A stretch of 64,000 nucleotides of DNA from assembly GCA_947313885.1 (NCBI GenBank), contig CAMZNU010000007.1, positions 1 through 64,000 on the forward strand. Reading direction: 5' to 3'. The notes beneath the pieces were generated by a model. That model was not told where the DNA came from, did not search any database, and was given only the letters and a program-made list of their open reading frames with translations. Shown piece by piece: positions 29,541 to 40,670 of the stretch (position 1 is the first letter of the stretch; the number at the start of each line of letters is the position of its first letter). The translations under genes and the position numbers were made by a program. Source of the stretch: an uncultured Clostridia bacterium (GTDB taxonomy: Bacteria > Bacillota > Clostridia > Lachnospirales > CAMZNU01).

Positions 29541-30268
29541 TATAAGTAACCCCCATCTATAGTAATAACTTGACTAACCATATATGTGTTTTGAGTGCTT
29601 AAAAATAAGCAAAAGTTGGCAATATCATTTGGTGTACCTATTTTATTTAAAGGAATATCATTAACGAAATTATTAATATCAGATGATGATAAACTATTAT
29701 TCATATTCGTATCGATAAGACCACAGGCTATAGAATTAACAAAAATATTAGACGGTGCAAGTTCTTTACCAAGGGCTTTAGAAAATCCATTAATAGCGGA
29801 TTTAGTCATAGAATATATAACTTCGCAAGAAGCACCAGATATTCCCCAAATAGAACTAATGTTAATAATATGTCCAGATTTTTGTTTAATCATATGAGGG
29901 GTAAAAATGTGACAGGTATTAAGAACCCCTTTAATGTTAGTGTTAATAAGTGTATCCCAATTTGAAATATTAGAGTCAGTAAATAAACCTATGTGGCTAA
30001 TACCAGCATTGTTAATGACTACATCAATAGTTCCAAAAGTGGAAATAATAGAATTGAACATATTTGTGACGTCGCTATAAATAGAGACGTCACATTTAAT
30101 AGCTAAAATATTTTTATTTATTTTGAGTAATTGTTTTTCTAAAGATTTAAGGGAATCGGTATCAGATTTACAGTTAATAACTACTTTAAAATTATTTTTA
30201 GCAAATAAGGTAGCTATACTTTTTCCTATGCCTCTAGATGAACCAGTAATTAAAACTACTTTAGACAT
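29540..30268 (-). CDS. SDR family oxidoreductase (FabG-like)
   Basis: LITGSSRGIGKSIA, NNAGIS, YSMTKSAINGFSKALGKE. Confidence 0.92.
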   Translation of the reverse strand: MSKVVLITGSSRGIGKSIATLFAKNNFKVVINCKSDTDSLKSLEKQLLKINKNILAIKCDVSIYSDVTNMFNSIISTFGTIDVVINNAGISHIGLFTDSNISNWDTLINTNIKGVLNTCHIFTPHMIKQKSGHIINISSIWGISGASCEVIYSMTKSAINGFSKALGKELAPSNIFVNSIACGLIDTNMNNSLSSSDINNFVNDIPLNKIGTPNDIANFCLFLSTQNTYMVSQVITIDGGYL

Positions 30269-31122
30269 TATTCACCTCGTAATAATTTAATTTCTTGTTT
30301 ATATAAATTTTCTGTTTTGCTAATCCATGGCGTTTCAAGAATTAAAAACTTATCAGTAGCATATTTAGAATGAACAATATTATAAATAGCATCAAAACCA
30401 ATATTATCAAAACCTTTAGGATTTGTAGAAGTTGCTCCTATGTTAGCGTGTCTATCTTTTTTAGAACCTAAAATATTTAGTGATCCATTAATATGAAAAA
30501 CTTTAAGATAATGAAGACCTATAATGTCGTCAAATTGTTTCATAACACCATCAAGATCGTTAACAATGTCATAACCGCTATCAAAAACATGACAAGTATC
30601 AAAACATACTCCAATTTTATCTTTAAATTTAACGCCGTCGATAATACGAGCTAGTTCGTTGAAGTTACGACCTACTTCAGTACCTTTACCGGCCATAGTT
30701 TCAAGACAAACGCAAACGTCCATATCATTATCAAGAACATTGTTTAGAACATTAATGATACGATCTATACCAAAATCTAAATCCTTATCAGTAAAAGCAC
30801 CAGGGTGAACTACTAAATGTTTAGCACCTATTTCAAAAGTACGTTTTATTTCAACAGCAAGAAATTCATTAGCAAGAGTATATATTCTATCTTTATAAGA
30901 TGCCATGTTTATAATGTATGGTGCATGAACTACAAAATCTTTAATATTATTTTTAGCCATAAGAGAATGAGCTTCATCTATTTTAAAAGTATCTGTAGGT
31001 TTACGTACAGTATTTTGAGGTGCGCCAGTGTATACCATAAATGTACTAGCACCGTATTCGGTAGATTCTTTTACAGCGCCTAATAGGCCTTTAGAAATAC
31101 TTACATGTGATCCAATTTTCAT
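30268..31122 (-). CDS. nfo: deoxyribonuclease IV
   Basis: MKIGSHVSISKGLLGAV...; CLETMAGKGTEVG; VCFDTCHVF. Confidence 0.95.
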   Translation of the reverse strand: MKIGSHVSISKGLLGAVKESTEYGASTFMVYTGAPQNTVRKPTDTFKIDEAHSLMAKNNIKDFVVHAPYIINMASYKDRIYTLANEFLAVEIKRTFEIGAKHLVVHPGAFTDKDLDFGIDRIINVLNNVLDNDMDVCVCLETMAGKGTEVGRNFNELARIIDGVKFKDKIGVCFDTCHVFDSGYDIVNDLDGVMKQFDDIIGLHYLKVFHINGSLNILGSKKDRHANIGATSTNPKGFDNIGFDAIYNIVHSKYATDKFLILETPWISKTENLYKQEIKLLRGE

Positions 31123-31240
31123 ATATTACCTCCGAGTTAATTTATAATTTTATAAGCATTATAACAAATAAAAAATAATAATGTTATTATTTCGATAAAA
31201 AAAACATAAAGTATAGAAAATAATGAAGAGAGGTAGTAAT

Positions 31241-32017
31241 ATGAATAAAAATAAATTAAGCGATTATATGTTATCTATAATGTTAGTACTAGTTACAGTT
31301 TATTGTGGAATATTAATATTTAACTTAATAGAAAACGAAATAGTTAGCGTAAGTGGAATGAAAGAAAATAAATTTATGCCAATAGTAGAAGTTAGTAAGG
31401 AAGAGAAAGAAGTAGCTATTACAATAAATACAGTTTGGGGAAGTAAGAATATATATAAAATATTAGATGCATTAGATGAGGAAGGTGTTAAAGCGACATT
31501 TTTTTTCACTGGGTATTGGGTAAGCGATAAAGCAGACGAGGCTCATGAAATATATGAAAGGGGTCATGAAATAGGATCTTTAGGAAACAATCACATACAT
31601 AATAATAATATTTCAACGGAAAAGAGCATATTTGAAATAGTAGAAGGAGTAAATAAAATAGAAAACGTATTAGGATTTAGAACAAAATTATTTCGTCCGC
31701 CTTTTGGGGAATATAATAATGAAATGATTTTAATAGCGGAGGAATTAAATTTACAACCGATATTGTGGAATATAGATAGTAATGATTGGATGGAGGTATC
31801 GGCAGAACATGAGGTGAAAAGTGTATTAGAAAGTAAACAGTTAAATAATGGTTCAATAATTTTATTTCATAATGACACTAAATATACGTCAGAATCTCTA
31901 GTAAAAATAATAAGAGGCTTAAAAGGTGATGGATATAATATAGTTCCAGTAGGTGAATTAATACATAAAGAGAATTTTTATATAGACGATGATGGGGTTC
32001 AAAAGAAGAATAGGTAA
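31241..32017 (+). CDS. polysaccharide deacetylase (NodB/PdaB-like) family protein, motif 1 degenerate
   Basis: GVKATFFFTGYWV, FRPPFGEYN, WNIDSNDW, IILFHND; AITINTVWG in place of xxFDxxxG; ATG at 31241 has the better RBS. Confidence 0.88.
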   Translation: MNKNKLSDYMLSIMLVLVTVYCGILIFNLIENEIVSVSGMKENKFMPIVEVSKEEKEVAITINTVWGSKNIYKILDALDEEGVKATFFFTGYWVSDKADEAHEIYERGHEIGSLGNNHIHNNNISTEKSIFEIVEGVNKIENVLGFRTKLFRPPFGEYNNEMILIAEELNLQPILWNIDSNDWMEVSAEHEVKSVLESKQLNNGSIILFHNDTKYTSESLVKIIRGLKGDGYNIVPVGELIHKENFYIDDDGVQKKNR

Positions 32018-32211
32018 TATAAAAAATACATGTTGTATAAAAAAATATATGACGTGTATTTTTTTATTAGAAAAGAAAAGGAGTTAGAAAAGAAAAAATA
32101 TATTTACTGTAAAAATAAAAGTGCTAAAATTATATAAACAAGTATGTTATAATAGAAAATAAGTTAAAAATACTTTATTAAACAGTAGTGAAATTAAAAG
32201 GAGTAAGATAG

Positions 32212-33459
32212 ATGAAAAAGAAAAAAGTTATTTCATTATTCTCTGGTGCAGGAGGAATGGACTTAGGGATAATTTGTGCTGGATTTGAAATAATATGGGC
32301 AAATGATTTTGATATAGATGCTGTAAATAGTTATAGAAAAAATATAGGAACTCATATTGAACACGGCGACATTTGCAAAATTGATGGTAGTGACATACCA
32401 GGGGAAGAAGGTGAAGTTGATTTAATAATTGCAGGTTTTCCGTGTCAAGGCTTTAGTATAGCAAATAAAAATAGAAATATAGAAGATAAACGTAATTATT
32501 TATATAAGGAGATGTTACGTATAATTAAAATAAAAAAACCGAAATTTATAGTTGCTGAAAATGTTAAGGGATTACTAAGTTTAAATGAAGGTAAAATAAT
32601 AAAAATGATTATTCAAGATTTAGAAAAACTTGGATATAAAACAAATGTAAAACTATTAAATGCAGCAGATTATGGTGTGCCTCAACAAAGAGAAAGAGTT
32701 ATTATAATGGGAAATAGGATAGGTGCAGACAATGAATATCCGCAGATTACTCATGCTGACTTATATCCGGGAGAAAATAATTATAAGGTACTAACGGAAA
32801 AATATGAAAATTCAAAATTACAACCTTATGTTACGGTGGAAAAAGCAATAGCACCACTAAGGTATATACCTATTAGGAATGGTAAAATAGATGAGTTTAT
32901 AGAAATAGAGGGAAGGAAAATATATAATCATATTGCAAGTACAAAGGTAAAAGATACATTTTGGGGAAGAAAATACGAAGTGAATCAGCATGAAATATGT
33001 GATTATTTAAAGTATTGGAGAGATAATTCAAAATGGACTACAAAGAAGATTGATGAATATTTTGGATATAGGCATACAGCGGGACATTGGTTTAGAAAAG
33101 ATAACAAATCAGGAAGTATTCCTAATCCATCAGATTGGATAAAATTGAAGGAGATACTTAAATTTGATGATAAATATGATAAAGCGGTAACAGAGTTAAT
33201 TGAAAAGCCTATTAAATTTGAACAGTCATTACGGGTAACGAATTGGAATAGACCTAGTGATACAATAACAGCTACATCACCAGAAATACATATTGACAAA
33301 AAGCGAAGGCTTTCAGCAAGAGAATGTGCAATACTGCAAACATTTCCAGATAATTATATTTTTGTAGGATCTTTGAGTTCTATATATAGACAAATTGGAA
33401 ATGCGGTTCCTGTTTTATTAGCGAAAAAAATAGGTGAAAAAATACTAGAAAAATTATAG
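32212..33459 (+). CDS. DNA (cytosine-5-)-methyltransferase
   Basis: LFSGAGGMDLG, AGFPCQGFS, AENVKGLL, RQIGNAVP motifs. Confidence 0.97.
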   Translation: MKKKKVISLFSGAGGMDLGIICAGFEIIWANDFDIDAVNSYRKNIGTHIEHGDICKIDGSDIPGEEGEVDLIIAGFPCQGFSIANKNRNIEDKRNYLYKEMLRIIKIKKPKFIVAENVKGLLSLNEGKIIKMIIQDLEKLGYKTNVKLLNAADYGVPQQRERVIIMGNRIGADNEYPQITHADLYPGENNYKVLTEKYENSKLQPYVTVEKAIAPLRYIPIRNGKIDEFIEIEGRKIYNHIASTKVKDTFWGRKYEVNQHEICDYLKYWRDNSKWTTKKIDEYFGYRHTAGHWFRKDNKSGSIPNPSDWIKLKEILKFDDKYDKAVTELIEKPIKFEQSLRVTNWNRPSDTITATSPEIHIDKKRRLSARECAILQTFPDNYIFVGSLSSIYRQIGNAVPVLLAKKIGEKILEKL

Positions 33460-33470
33460 AGGGATTAAAT

Positions 33471-34285
33471 ATGGAAGGATTAGAATTAAAACAGATTAAA
33501 TCATCACAGGAGAGTGATTATGAAAAAAACTAAAGCAAATTGAAGAAATAGAATTTAAATATTTAAATAAATATTATTATTTTTTAAAATTTGCAGAAGA
33601 TGAAATGTTTTTAGGATTTAAGACTAAAGAAAAAATCAAGAAAGATTGGATCGATTTTTATGGTAAAAATAATGAAAATAAACAAATAAGTGATTTTGCA
33701 GTAGGTGCGGAAAGAATAGTTTACGCACTATTAAATGGAAAAGGAATAGGGCAACCTAATTCTGCACCGGTAGGATCAGATCTATTTTTTGAAATAGATG
33801 ACGCATATATTCATATAGACATGAAAACAGTTCAAAAAGAGAATATTAATGATTTTGCAAAAGCTATAACCATAGGTAAAAATCAAAATAGTTATAAAGG
33901 TGAAATTAAAACTGATAAAGATGAAAAAAGGGAATATGTGCCATCATTACCAACGTATTATAACAAAGGTGGCTTATTGGAAAAAATATGTTTATCATAC
34001 TTTATTACTATTCTATATGATAGGGACGATTTGAATATTTTAGTAATTGCTATTAATTCAATGCCAAATGGAGAACTAGAAAAACATTATAAAACTAGAG
34101 TTTTAAAACCAGGTAAAAACAAAGATAAAGCTAGATTTAATATTAGTGAAGTTAATAAATTTGAATTACTGAAAAATAAACCATCAAGAATTAAGGTAGT
34201 ATATTTTAATGAATCTATGGAAGAAAAATTAAAAAAGAAGCTAACATTGTTTAAAAGTATATACAATGAAGAAAAAAATATATAG
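33471..34285 (+). CDS. putative type II restriction endonuclease (partner of the methyltransferase), split by -1 frameshift at A AAA AAC TAA
   Basis: ORF track starts at 33605, but an RBS-preceded ATG at 33471 reads MEGLELKQIKSSQESDYEKN*; a -1 shift at 33523-33530 joins it in frame with LKQIEEIEFKYLNKYYYFLKFAEDEMFLGFK...; PD-(D/E)xK-like SDLFFEIDDAYIHIDMKTV. Confidence 0.6.
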
Positions 34286-34336
34286 TATAAAAAATATATA
34301 TTTGTTATAATTATATAAAAATTGTAGGGAGAAAAT

Positions 34337-35053
34337 ATGAAGTTTGAAGTAAAAGAAATAACAAAAAATATTGTTAGTTGGATAAAGATACAATTAAAAA
34401 ATAGTGATACGACAGGATGCGTAGTTGGAATATCAGGAGGGAAAGATAGTGCTTGTGTTTTAGCGTTGCTAGTGAAGGCATTAGGAAAAGATAATGTAAT
34501 AGGTGTATTAATGCCAAATGGAGTTCAAGAAGATTTAGAAGATTCAAAAAAACTAGTAAAACATTTCGGCGTTACAAGTTATGAATGTAATATGGAAAAC
34601 GCGTATAAAAGTTTAATAAATGAGTTGCCAACTAATAAAGAAGAAGCAATTATAAATGTATTACCAAGGTTAAGAATGACTACATTGTATGCAATAGCAT
34701 CAGAAAATGAATATTTAGTAGTGGGAACGAGTAATTTAAGTGAAATCCACATAGGATATAATGCAAAATGGGGAGATTTAGCTTATGATTTTAACCCTAT
34801 AGCTATGTTTACTACAAAAGAAGTTATAGAAATTGGAGAGTATTTAAAAGTACCAAAAGATATACTTAATAAAACGCCACGTGATGGAATATCAGGTAAA
34901 ACCGATGAAGAGAAAATAGGGTTTTCGTATAATGAATTAAATAAATATTTAAGAGAGAATATATGTTCATCAAGGGATTTAAAAGAAAATATAGATTTAA
35001 TGCATAATAAAACAAAACACAAAAGAGAAAAACCACCTGTATTTAAATACTAA
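34337..35053 (+). CDS. nadE: NH3-dependent NAD+ synthetase
   Basis: VGISGGKDSACVLALLVKAL; VVGTSNLSE. Confidence 0.95.
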   Translation: MKFEVKEITKNIVSWIKIQLKNSDTTGCVVGISGGKDSACVLALLVKALGKDNVIGVLMPNGVQEDLEDSKKLVKHFGVTSYECNMENAYKSLINELPTNKEEAIINVLPRLRMTTLYAIASENEYLVVGTSNLSEIHIGYNAKWGDLAYDFNPIAMFTTKEVIEIGEYLKVPKDILNKTPRDGISGKTDEEKIGFSYNELNKYLRENICSSRDLKENIDLMHNKTKHKREKPPVFKY

Positions 35054-35069
35054 ATAAAAGGGAGATATT

Positions 35070-35489
35070 ATGGAAGAAACTTTAATAATAATAATGTTAA
35101 AAAATAAGAGAACAGGTTTTTTTGAAGAGGAGTTAGGGGCTTTTTCTTTACTAGAGCTAGAAAATTATTTAGTAAATATTTATGGTGAAGAAGATGATAA
35201 AAAAGAAATAATGATAACAATGGGTTTAACTACAGAAAGAGATGTATTAGATTGGGAATACAATGCAATACTAGATTATTACGATGAAAAAAAAATAAAG
35301 TTGTTAGAAGAAATAATAACTTTTAAAGAGGAAGAAGATAGCTATAATCCGACATGGATTATTACATTTAAATATGAAGAAGATATAGTTAAGATGAGAA
35401 ATATTTTAATTAAAATATTAAATACACATAAAAAAGAATTAGAAGATGTTTATAAAGAAGTAAAAAATAGAGAAGAAGAATATTTATAA
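35070..35489 (+). CDS. conserved clostridial hypothetical protein (DUF6762-like)
   Basis: acidic 139 aa ORF with GGGAG RBS. Confidence 0.55.
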   Translation: MEETLIIIMLKNKRTGFFEEELGAFSLLELENYLVNIYGEEDDKKEIMITMGLTTERDVLDWEYNAILDYYDEKKIKLLEEIITFKEEEDSYNPTWIITFKYEEDIVKMRNILIKILNTHKKELEDVYKEVKNREEEYL

Positions 35490-35497
35490 ATAAATGC

Positions 35498-35535
35498 AAA
35501 CTATTTAAGTAAAAGGTCTTAAGTAGTTTTTTTGT
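35498..35535 (+). terminator. intrinsic terminator
   Basis: AAACTATTTAAG...CTTAAGTAGTTT then T tract. Confidence 0.65.
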
Positions 35536-35629
35536 GAGAAAAAAGTATAAATATTAAATATATTGACCAATGTAGCAATATTTGATATTCTACATAAGAT
35601 AAATTATTTAGGCGACTAGAGGAGAAGGA

Positions 35630-36472
35630 ATGGAAAAAAACTATTTAGCACCAAATGAAATAGCAAAGTATGTAGTGTCAGCAGGTGAGAAGAAAATTGG
35701 TTTAAAAGTTACAAACACATTAATATTGTCAGCAATAGCAGGCGCATATATAGCATTAGCATCAGCAGGAACAAATAATGCAGTGCATACTATGACAAAT
35801 GGAAGTGTTGCAAAACTTATAGCAGGATTATTATTCCCGATAGCATTAATATTAATATTAGTAGCAGGTGGAGAGTTGTTTACAGGAAATACATTAACGA
35901 TAGTAGGGGCATTAGAAAAAAAATACCCTATTTCAAAAGTGTTTAAAAATTTAGGATTAGTATTAATTGGAAATGGTATAGGAGCAATTATAGTATCATT
36001 ACTAGTAGTTAAAAGTGGACAATACGATATAAGTGGTGGATTATTAGGTGGATATACTATAAAAGTAGCTGTAGCAAAAGTAGGGTTATCTTGGGATAAA
36101 GCATTTTTATTAGGAATTTTATGTAACTGGATAGTAAGTGTTGCAGTATGGATGAGTTATGCAGCTAAAGATGTTACAGGAAAAGTAATAGTATCATTTT
36201 TTGCTATATGGTTATTTGTAGCATCAGCGTATGAACATGTAGTAGCTAATTTATTTTATATACCAGCTGGTATTTTAGCTAAGAGTAATCCGCAGTATTT
36301 AGAAAAAGCGATAGCGGAATATGGAGTAACTGTTGAGAAGTTAGATGGACTAACATGGATGAATATGATAACTAACAACATAATACCAGTAGCATTAGGA
36401 AATATAGTAGGTGGGTCATTATGTGTAGGAGCAGTATATTGGTTTGTATATTTAAAAAATAGTGAAAAATAG
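35630..36472 (+). CDS. formate/nitrite transporter family protein
   Basis: AGAYIALASAG...; LVAGGELFTGNTL; GILCNWIVSVAVWMSYAAKD. Confidence 0.93.
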   Translation: MEKNYLAPNEIAKYVVSAGEKKIGLKVTNTLILSAIAGAYIALASAGTNNAVHTMTNGSVAKLIAGLLFPIALILILVAGGELFTGNTLTIVGALEKKYPISKVFKNLGLVLIGNGIGAIIVSLLVVKSGQYDISGGLLGGYTIKVAVAKVGLSWDKAFLLGILCNWIVSVAVWMSYAAKDVTGKVIVSFFAIWLFVASAYEHVVANLFYIPAGILAKSNPQYLEKAIAEYGVTVEKLDGLTWMNMITNNIIPVALGNIVGGSLCVGAVYWFVYLKNSEK

Positions 36473-36496
36473 TGAAAAATAAAAAAATAAAAAAAA

Positions 36497-36545
36497 ACAA
36501 AAAACACATTTACTTCGGCGTAAATGTGTTTTTTGTTTTTTTTAT
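36497..36545. terminator. bidirectional terminator
   Basis: ACAAAAAACACATTTAC-TTCGGC-GTAAATGTGTTTTTTGT. Confidence 0.85.
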
Positions 36546-38804
36546 TTAATTATGTTTTAATAATATTTTTTTAGCATCAACATCTAAAAGAGGAGGGCTA
36601 AAATAGTAACCTTGTAAAATATCACAACCATTACCTTTAAAGTAATCAACAACTTCTTTATCTTCAATACCCTCAACAACTGTTTTAAGATTTAAGTTTT
36701 GACACATAGACAAAATAGATTTAGCGACTACTTGTTTTTTATCATTTTCTAAAATACCTAAAGTAAAAGATCTATCAATTTTAAGAGTATCAATAGGCAA
36801 GTCAACTAAATAGCTAAATGATGAATATTTTGTACCAAAGTCATCAAGTGCAATAGTAATACCTTGTTTTCTAAAATCGTTTAAAGTTTGAATAGTACTA
36901 TCCATATCAGAAATTAATAAAGTTTCAGTAATTTCAAGTTGTAAATAATGATAAGGAAGGTTATGTGAATCTAATATACTAAAAACATTGCTCAAGAAGT
37001 TTTCTTCTTCTAATTGTAAAGCGGAAATGTTAACAGATATGAAGTCAAAATCACAATCTGAAACGATTAAATCTTTAGCAAAAGAAATAGCTGTATCTAA
37101 AATAATGTATCCAAGATTAATAATATAACCGTGTTCCTCTAAAGTTGGAATAACTTCATGAGGAGATACTTTACCAAGAATTTTATCATCTATACGAAGT
37201 AAAGATTCAAAGCCAACAATTTTATTGGATTTAAGTGATAATTCTGGTTGATACATTAAATAAAAAGCATTAGCCCTAGATGCTGATCTGCACAAATCAG
37301 TTATAGCGGTTTTACGACTAATCGTATCAATAAACGTAGAATCAACATGCTTAGGTTTTTTCGAAGGACTATGATTAATACGATTACTGTATTTAAGATT
37401 AGTAATGGTATCACTAAATGTAGAAAATTCGTCATCAAAAAACATATATGAAATGTTACAATCAACTTTCAAAGAAAAATTAAGTATAAAAATAGATGAT
37501 TTAAAAAGATCGTTTATTGTATTAGAAAGATCTTCGGTTTCATGGTGACTAGACGTAGTTGTGATAAAAAAATCTGTCGTCGTGGTACGACCAATACTAA
37601 GATTTTCACCGAGTCTACGAATTTTATTAGCAATTTCTAATAGAACCATATCACCAACTTTAATAGAATACATTTTATAAATATATTGTAAATTTGTAAC
37701 AGTAACTAAAATAGAGCCAAAAGGTTCTTTTTTAGTTACCAAATTATTATATTCAAGAGCCGTAGAATTAAAATTAAAAGTATTAGTAACAGCATCATAA
37801 GATTGAAGGAAAGTATTTTCATATTCTAAATGTTTTAAATCTTTAAAAGTGCCATTAATTTTACTTAAAAACTTATGTGTATTAATATTATTATTGTCTG
37901 TGTTATCTTTTAAAAAATCAATCATTTCTATAAGAGGTGCAGAATATTTATAAATCGATTTTTTAACATATTGCATAGAGAACAATAGTAAAATAAGTAA
38001 AAGTAAAAGAGTGAGTAATAAAATCATAAAGTCGCTATCTTCAATAGAGAAAAGAGGAGACGCACATATAAAATATAAGTCAAGGCTGTCTACATAAAGA
38101 TAAGAAGCTACAAATATTTGACCAGAGGAATGGAAATATACAATATTAGGCGTATCATTACTATTATCAATTTTACTATAAGGGAAACCATCAACAACAG
38201 CATTTAGATTCTGAGCATAACTATTACCATATGAAAATAAAAAACCTGTCTCCTTATTTAGTAAATAAGAGGATGTGGAAGTGTTATTAATATATGCATC
38301 AAGAATAGTAGCAGCAAAGTCATTATTAAGTTCTAAAAGATAATAGTACATCTCATTATTTTTAGTTAACTGTTTACGAAAAGAATAGAAACTTTCGTTC
38401 ATTTTGAAACGAACAATTTTATTTATAGGCACACTTTCTAAATTAATCGGTAAAGAAGTAATAGAAAAAGAATCACCAGAGTTAAAGAGCATAGATCCAG
38501 AATCATCAAAAACGTACAAGTTATCATATCTAACGAAAATGGTATCTAAAAATGTAAGGGGTGAAGAGCCTTCATTTTTTATTTTAATAAAGGTGGTATC
38601 TAATAATTGCTCAAAGATGTAGTTTTCAGAAAATGCATAAGATTCGAACAGTGCATTTTTAGAATATGAAGTTAAATTAAGATTATTTTTTTTGTTATTT
38701 ATGTAGTAAAAGGTTAATGATATTGCTAAAAATAAATTAATTAGAAGTAGTAAGTATATTAGAAACTTGCTAAGTTTTTTATTTATTTCTTTTTCTATGT
38801 TCAT
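36546..38804 (-). CDS. membrane sensor with degenerate GGDEF and apparently intact EAL domain (c-di-GMP phosphodiesterase)
   Basis: RTTTTDFF at GGDEF site; GFESLLR, LEITETLL, LDDFGTKYSS, LKIDRSF, GIEDKE. Confidence 0.88.
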   Translation of the reverse strand: MNIEKEINKKLSKFLIYLLLLINLFLAISLTFYYINNKKNNLNLTSYSKNALFESYAFSENYIFEQLLDTTFIKIKNEGSSPLTFLDTIFVRYDNLYVFDDSGSMLFNSGDSFSITSLPINLESVPINKIVRFKMNESFYSFRKQLTKNNEMYYYLLELNNDFAATILDAYINNTSTSSYLLNKETGFLFSYGNSYAQNLNAVVDGFPYSKIDNSNDTPNIVYFHSSGQIFVASYLYVDSLDLYFICASPLFSIEDSDFMILLLTLLLLLILLLFSMQYVKKSIYKYSAPLIEMIDFLKDNTDNNNINTHKFLSKINGTFKDLKHLEYENTFLQSYDAVTNTFNFNSTALEYNNLVTKKEPFGSILVTVTNLQYIYKMYSIKVGDMVLLEIANKIRRLGENLSIGRTTTTDFFITTTSSHHETEDLSNTINDLFKSSIFILNFSLKVDCNISYMFFDDEFSTFSDTITNLKYSNRINHSPSKKPKHVDSTFIDTISRKTAITDLCRSASRANAFYLMYQPELSLKSNKIVGFESLLRIDDKILGKVSPHEVIPTLEEHGYIINLGYIILDTAISFAKDLIVSDCDFDFISVNISALQLEEENFLSNVFSILDSHNLPYHYLQLEITETLLISDMDSTIQTLNDFRKQGITIALDDFGTKYSSFSYLVDLPIDTLKIDRSFTLGILENDKKQVVAKSILSMCQNLNLKTVVEGIEDKEVVDYFKGNGCDILQGYYFSPPLLDVDAKKILLKHN

Positions 38805-38943
38805 GTGAAAATCTCCTATGTAAAGTATAAGTTAATCAATATTATCATATTAAGATAAAAGATACAATCATGTAGTAAAAAAAATTTGAATATATATATA
38901 TATTTATTCAAAAATCTGATATAATGAGAAAAATTTAATTTAA

Positions 38944-40239
<1,296 letters not shown>

Positions 40240-40261
40240 AACAAGTTTATAAGGAGAAAAA

Positions 40262-40555
40262 ATGTTAAATAGTAAAGAAAGAGCATATTTAAAAAAATTA
40301 AGTAGTAAAGTAGAAGCGTCATTACAAGTTGGTAAAGGCGGAAGTAGTCCAGAAGTGAGTGAGGCATTAAATGAATTATTAGAAAAAAGAGAGCTTGTTA
40401 AAATAACACAATTAAATAATAGTAGTGAAAATATAAAAGATATGGCAAATGTATTATCAGAAAGAACGAGATCAGAAGTTGTACAAGTTATAGGTAAAAA
40501 AATAATTTTTTATAGAAAATCAAAAGAAAACAATAAAATTACATTACCGAAATAA
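40262..40555 (+). CDS. YhbY family ribosome assembly RNA-binding protein
   Basis: LNSKERAYLKKLSSKVEASLQVGKGG. Confidence 0.92.
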   Translation: MLNSKERAYLKKLSSKVEASLQVGKGGSSPEVSEALNELLEKRELVKITQLNNSSENIKDMANVLSERTRSEVVQVIGKKIIFYRKSKENNKITLPK

Positions 40556-40670
40556 GTTAAGCTAAAAGGTTTAGGAAATAGTAGTATACGTGTTGAAAAG
40601 CATAGAAAAAAAGTATAAAATATTATTAGAGTAATTTAATTTTGAAATATATAAAATAGGAGGAAATAAT

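Noticed and set aside
36473-36545. Another stop-spanning palindrome after the formate transporter
   Set aside because: Arms lose perfect complementarity in A/T runs (9 A versus 8 T) and do not reach the stop codon; kept only as a normal terminator.
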